Positions 60,946 through 64,000 of a stretch of 64,000 nucleotides of DNA are shown one piece after another. The notes under the pieces were generated by a model. That model was not told where the DNA came from, searched no databases, and saw nothing but the letters and a program-made list of their open reading frames with translations. This stretch comes from Ostrinia nubilalis (lineage: Eukaryota > Arthropoda > Insecta > Lepidoptera > Crambidae): contig NC_087116.1 in the NCBI RefSeq assembly GCF_963855985.1, forward strand, positions 7,217,001 through 7,281,000. The letters are read 5' to 3'. The number at the start of each line of letters is the position of its first letter. The first letter of the stretch is position 1. A program made the translations under genes and the position numbers.

Positions 60946-61109
60946 TTATCTAATTAAAAGGTCCGCTGTGCTGCAATAGCTTAATTATAATGACAATATT
61001 CATCGCGTTAAAACATTTAAATAGTTCAGTTTAAAGAAGTTCATTAGCTCTGGTAAGTATAATAAGGTGCGCAGAATCCATGCATTGTAGTTCAAGCAAT
61101 CATGGATAT

Positions 61110-61235
61110 GTTTTCTGATTATTACAATCGTTTGGTATGTATTGGGCATGACTAATTCACTTTTTTCGAATGAGCGATCGAAGAGAGCGAATGGTGAAGA
61201 AAAAAGTGAATTAGAATGCCCAATACATACCTACT
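61110..61235 (-). repeat. Right TIR of the Polinton, a foldback
   Basis: It starts GTTTTCTGATTATTACAATC and ends ATACCTACT. It contains the same 32-bp stem, with GGTATGTATTGGGCAT at 61134-61149 and ATGCCCAATACATACC at the outer side. Identical to the left TIR except for the 4-bp indel. Confidence 0.93.
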
Positions 61236-61258
61236 TAGGAGTTCGAAGTTAGCTGGCA
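61236..61258 (+). repeat. R1 repeat, right part
   Basis: TAGGAGTTCGAAGTTAGC continues the R1 copy cut at 49989; it ends soon after, giving way to an RTE fragment. Confidence 0.75.
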
Positions 61259-61440
61259 CTTACTTAAGTGGCAGTAGGCGTAGCTCGTATAACTGATAGC
61301 TGTTGGTGCAGAAACGTTCTCGAGTGATGATGGACTGGAAAATTGAGTGTAGGCAGTCCTCTCACTGGGTGGACTGACGATCGGTGATCGATCAGAGCCT
61401 AGACACGGGCAGCGCAAGACCGACAGTTGTAGAAACCGTA
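61255..61440 (+). mobile_element. RTE-type LINE 3' end, strongly decayed
   Basis: AAGTGGCAGTAGGCGTAGCT, GAAACGTTCTCGAGTGATGA, CTCACTGGGTGGACTGACGA. Subfamily b. Confidence 0.55.
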
Positions 61441-61499
61441 CATAATTTGCTATTACACAAATTACTATAGTCTAGCCCCTCGTACTAAGCTAAATGCTT

Positions 61500-61800
61500 G
61501 TGTCACGAGTGAGCTCACCACAATAGTCAAGCGGCGGCGGGGACCGAACCCGCGTTCCTCGGATCACGAGTCGGCCAGTCCGACCCCTTCGGCTCTTTTC
61601 ACATGTCCCGGTTGCCGGCTAACCGGCGCCGGGTACCCGGTGGTGAAGTGTATGGGCATGCCGGATTAATTACGCCGGTACATGTGAAAGCTACGTATCT
61701 ATCATGCCCATACACTTCACCACCGGGTAGCCGGCGCCGGTTAGCCGGCAACCGGGACATGTGAAAAGGGCCTTCGCCGTTCGGCTACCGTGGCTTTGTT
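61500..61800 (-). repeat. tRNA-derived SINE (SINE-D), split by a foldback
   Basis: On the minus strand it reads CCACGGTAGCCGAACGG before the insert and AAGGGGTCGGACTGGCCG, TGATCCGAGG and CGCGGGTTCGGTCCCCGC after it, a full tRNA-like head with box B GGTTCGGTCCC. The body continues towards 61500. Confidence 0.7.
61594..61770. mobile_element. GC-rich long-palindrome MITE, probable hAT-type duplication
   Basis: The arms are about 66 bp: CTTTTCACATGTCCCGGTTG and GGCTAACCGGCGCCGG at the left, mirrored by CCGGCGCCGGTTAGCC and CAACCGGGACATGTGAAAAG at the right, with few mismatches. 8-bp near-duplications CCTTCGGC (61586-61593) and CCTTCGCC (61771-61778) flank it. Confidence 0.75.
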
Positions 61801-62137
61801 TTTTCTTCCTCATAATTTGTTGATTCAATTACACACTTGTATCAGCAACTAAATAAAGCAATTAGAGTCCATGCAATCACTATTATGCAAGCCTTGATTC
61901 ACAACTGAATCATTGAGATGCTAAGATGATTCATGCATTGATTCATCCGTGGTTCAGCCGATACTGCACGTTGAATGCGTGCAGTCAGTGTGACCTAGAG
62001 TACATTGTTAGTCACTTTTCATGATCAGATGAATTGGAAACCGATTGAAGGTGTAATTAACGAGTTATCGGATGGAAAAGTCTCGGATGGACTGACGACA
62101 GTAAAATAAGTCAACTCTGTTTGAATGACTCGTAGAT

Positions 62138-62272
62138 TAGTCATCATCATCATCATTTCAGCCATGGGACGTCCACTGCTGAACATAGGCCTCCCCCAAT
62201 GACTTCCATATCGCACGGTTGGTAGCGGCCTGCATCCAGCGCCTTCCTGCTACCTTTATCAAGTAGATTAGT
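62138..62272 (-). mobile_element. RTE-type LINE 3' end
   Basis: CATCATCATCATTTCAGCCA, GGGACGTCCACTGCTGAACA, TGGTAGCGGCCTGCATCCAG. Confidence 0.75.
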
Positions 62273-62589
62273 AGATGCAAATAATCAGAAAGGCACTGGC
62301 TGGGTGAAAATACCCGGAATTATGCTTTATAGTCATTTGAGGGAAAACGGCCAGCAGAGACACTGCATTTAATAGGCTCAGAAAACTGACCTATTTCAAA
62401 AATTATTTCACCATTACAATCCTACATTATTTCTGATGAACATAGAGATAACTTTTTTGCAAAAAAGTTATGAATCCGACACTTCTAATAATGTAACCCA
62501 ATTTAAATAATTTAGGATTATACTCCGCCGTTTTCCGCAATTGACACCTCAATAACTCATTATTTGACTGGGCGGTACGAAGTTCGCCG

Positions 62590-62767
62590 GGCCAGCTAAG
62601 TCAGCCAGCTATCAACGCACAGCCCAAACCACTGGACGGATATCGGGCTGAAATGTGGCATGCAGGTAGATGTTACGACGTAGGCATCCGCTAAGAAAGG
62701 ATTTTACGAAACTCCACCTTGGGGGTAAAACGGGATTCACGCGTACGAAGTCGCGGGCGGCCGCTAG
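62590..62767 (+). mobile_element. Helitron subfamily 3
   Basis: CGCACAGCCCAAACCACTGG, GGCATGCAGGTAGATGTTAC, ending GCGTACGAAGTCGCGGGCGG then CCGCTAG before T. The 5' edge is approximate. Confidence 0.75.
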
Positions 62768-62949
62768 TAAAACATAAATACGGTCAACAGTCAAAATACC
62801 TACTTTTCCACAGTCAGGTGGTAAACAAAAACAACAGTCACATGTTATAATTATACTACGTGCACAAATAGCAAGTTTCCTTGTGCTGAATCATAACACG
62901 CTTACGACATTCCTTACTGCACCTGCAGTTGATTTTGCTGACTCAGAAT

Positions 62950-63050
62950 AGCAGTTGTGTCAGCGGTTATGTGACATGTCACAAAGGCGTGACACAGAAA
63001 TATAACGCTTAGAAACCGAGTGTAAGAAAAGTGAGGCGAACTAAGTTTAG
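62950..63050 (+). repeat. Direct repeat, partner at 63602-63715
   Basis: Shared blocks are AGTTGTGTCAGCGGTTATGT, GACATGTCA and GCTTAGAAACCGAGTGTAAG (against GCCTAGAAACCGAGTCGCAA). The two copies bracket the inverted repeat at 63341. Confidence 0.6.
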
Positions 63051-63340
63051 CGCTTAACTGAGTCAATGTTAAACGTTGAACCAGGCCTGTTCATCTCCGC
63101 GAGTTTACATCGAAAACAAAACACGCACGATGGCCCACCTACAGGATACTATTCGACAAGGCCTCACATACGAGCGAACATTGACTCACGCACGCGTATT
63201 CTTGTGTATGATGGAAGACAATAAATAAAATGGTGTACTAAATGCTGTGCAGTATTTAACTGCCTAAATAATAATAAAAACACAGAATGTACTTTTTTAA
63301 GTTGCCTCAAGACTAATATTATTCATGATAATTAATGCTA

Positions 63341-63590
63341 AATCATGTATTTTCTCCGCCATTTTCCGCAGTTTGGCACCTCACGTCACATCATTTTACC
63401 GAAGTCAGCCCTATAGCTTCGGCGCAGTGCCGATCACTGACGTTTGTCAACAAAATGGTGCTTGACTCTTGAGACAGGCTAAATTACACCATATTGTTAA
63501 TGACATTGAGCATACATTTTTTTAAATACCTTCGCGAAGTAAAACTTCTGTACGTAGTACTTATTATTATTCTGTGGTTGAACTAAGTCA
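63341..63590. repeat. Inverted copy of the 13720-13955 repeat
   Basis: TTTTCTCCGCCATTTTCCGC through TACCGAAGTCAGCCCTATAG to ATACCTTCGCGAAGTAAAAC and TACTTATTATTATTCTGTGG, the reverse complement of the earlier copy with scattered changes. Confidence 0.7.
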
Positions 63591-63601
63591 GAAATATTGG
63601 T

Positions 63602-63715
63602 CAGTTGTGTCAGCGGTTATGTGACATCGTGACATGTCAATTGTCATAGTCACAGGCCGCCATAATGCCTAGAAACCGAGTCGCAAGAAAAGTGGGGCAC
63701 TCCAAACTAGACCAC
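63602..63715 (+). repeat. Direct repeat, partner at 62950-63050
   Basis: AGTTGTGTCAGCGGTTATGT and CCTAGAAACCGAGTCGCAAG. It differs by a small insertion (GTGACATCGTGACATGTCAA). Confidence 0.6.
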
Positions 63716-63721
63716 TGGCTT

Positions 63722-63835
63722 AGGGCCCTTTTCAACGGCAATCAAGTTTTCCAGCAATGTAGGATCCCGCAGAACTGGACTGCCGTAAACCACACAATTG
63801 TGTGTTTCAAGTTGAAATTACAAATCTGAGGGCTG
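63722..63835. mobile_element. M3 MITE, left half
   Basis: GGGCCCTTTTCAACGGCAAT, CCAGCAATGTAGGATCCCGC, AGAACTGGACTGCCGTAAAC. The right half is not seen. Confidence 0.5.
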
Positions 63836-64000
63836 AGTGTGAGTTTATATCAAATGTGCTCACTAGTGAGCAAATTAAAAAAATAAAATAAAATATGTTT
63901 ATTTCGAACCAGGGTCCATATTTTATAGTGTTAGTAACAATGTAAGCTTAAAACTATATAATATAAACTACATTATAAACTATTAAATGTATGACGGATT

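Larger units (their letters stand above)
49990..61235. mobile_element. Complete Polinton/Maverick-type element, 11.2 kb, no visible capsid or protease genes
   Basis: The boundaries are exact: TSD TAGGAG (49984-49989, 61236-61241), termini AGTAGGTATG and CATACCTACT, TIRs of 130 and 126 bp. The 6-bp duplication, AG start, protein-primed PolB, retroviral-type integrase with chromodomain and A32/FtsK-like ATPase all fit the Polinton definition. The gene layout is left arm plus strand (spliced gene, PolB), a short convergent spliced ORF, then right arm minus strand (ATPase, DUF8207-like, fiber-like, integrase). At 11.2 kb it is shorter than the usual 15-20 kb. No major capsid, penton or adenain-like protease ORF is found. 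Near-identical TIRs and open genes suggest a recent arrival. Confidence 0.95.

Overview
The window looks like lepidopteran (moth or butterfly) nuclear DNA. It is AT-rich and packed with repeat types I know from Lepidoptera: short Helitrons with a 5' TC end, a GC hairpin and a 3' CTAG end; RTE-type LINE 3' ends finishing in (ATGATG)n; tRNA-derived SINEs; and several MITE families. I found no conserved single-copy host gene. Nearly every protein I can support belongs to a mobile element.

The main object is a complete Polinton/Maverick-type element at 49990-61235 (11,246 bp). Its terminal inverted repeats (130 and 126 bp) are identical except for one 4-bp indel. It is flanked by a 6-bp target duplication, TAGGAG, and lies inside an older dispersed repeat (R1 below) whose uninterrupted copies elsewhere in the window show the empty site. 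It encodes protein-primed family B DNA polymerase (+), an intron-containing acidic/basic gene (+), a small spliced ORF (+), and a tightly packed minus-strand block: packaging-type ATPase, DUF8207-like protein, fiber-like protein and chromodomain integrase. No double-jelly-roll major capsid, penton or adenain-type protease ORF is visible. Each TIR is itself a foldback with a 32-bp stem. Hairpin-bearing termini, apparent loss of the capsid and protease module, and a gene with phase-matched duplicated exon modules are together the most unusual signal here.

The second large element is a non-LTR retrotransposon at 30627-34635 (minus). It has open ORF1 (coiled coil plus possible SGNH/esterase-like region) and ORF2 (AP endonuclease plus reverse transcriptase). 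It is inserted into a copy of the MITE seen at 2480, with target duplication AACTC. It is slightly 5'-truncated, and the ATG now opening ORF1 comes from the flanking repeat.

Layout: 1-9.7 kb, inverted repeat pair, SINE, Harbinger-like element, cluster of short Helitrons. 9.7-14.5 kb, TIR elements, Helitrons, a hAT MITE. 14.5-30 kb, RTE 3' ends, Helitrons, R1 copies, a 1.07-kb TIR element, MITE family M2. 30.6-34.6 kb, LINE. 35-49.9 kb, Helitrons, three SINE families, foldbacks, Harbinger-like MITEs, a perfect 303-bp tandem duplication. 49.99-61.24 kb, Polinton. 61.2-64 kb, RTE fragments, a SINE split by a GC-rich foldback, a Helitron, and an inverted copy of the repeat at 13.7 kb. Several nested insertions have target duplications readable by eye, so the order of events can partly be reconstructed.

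Family assignments rest on reading motifs and ends; no database search was possible. R1, M2, M3 and similar labels are names for this window only.
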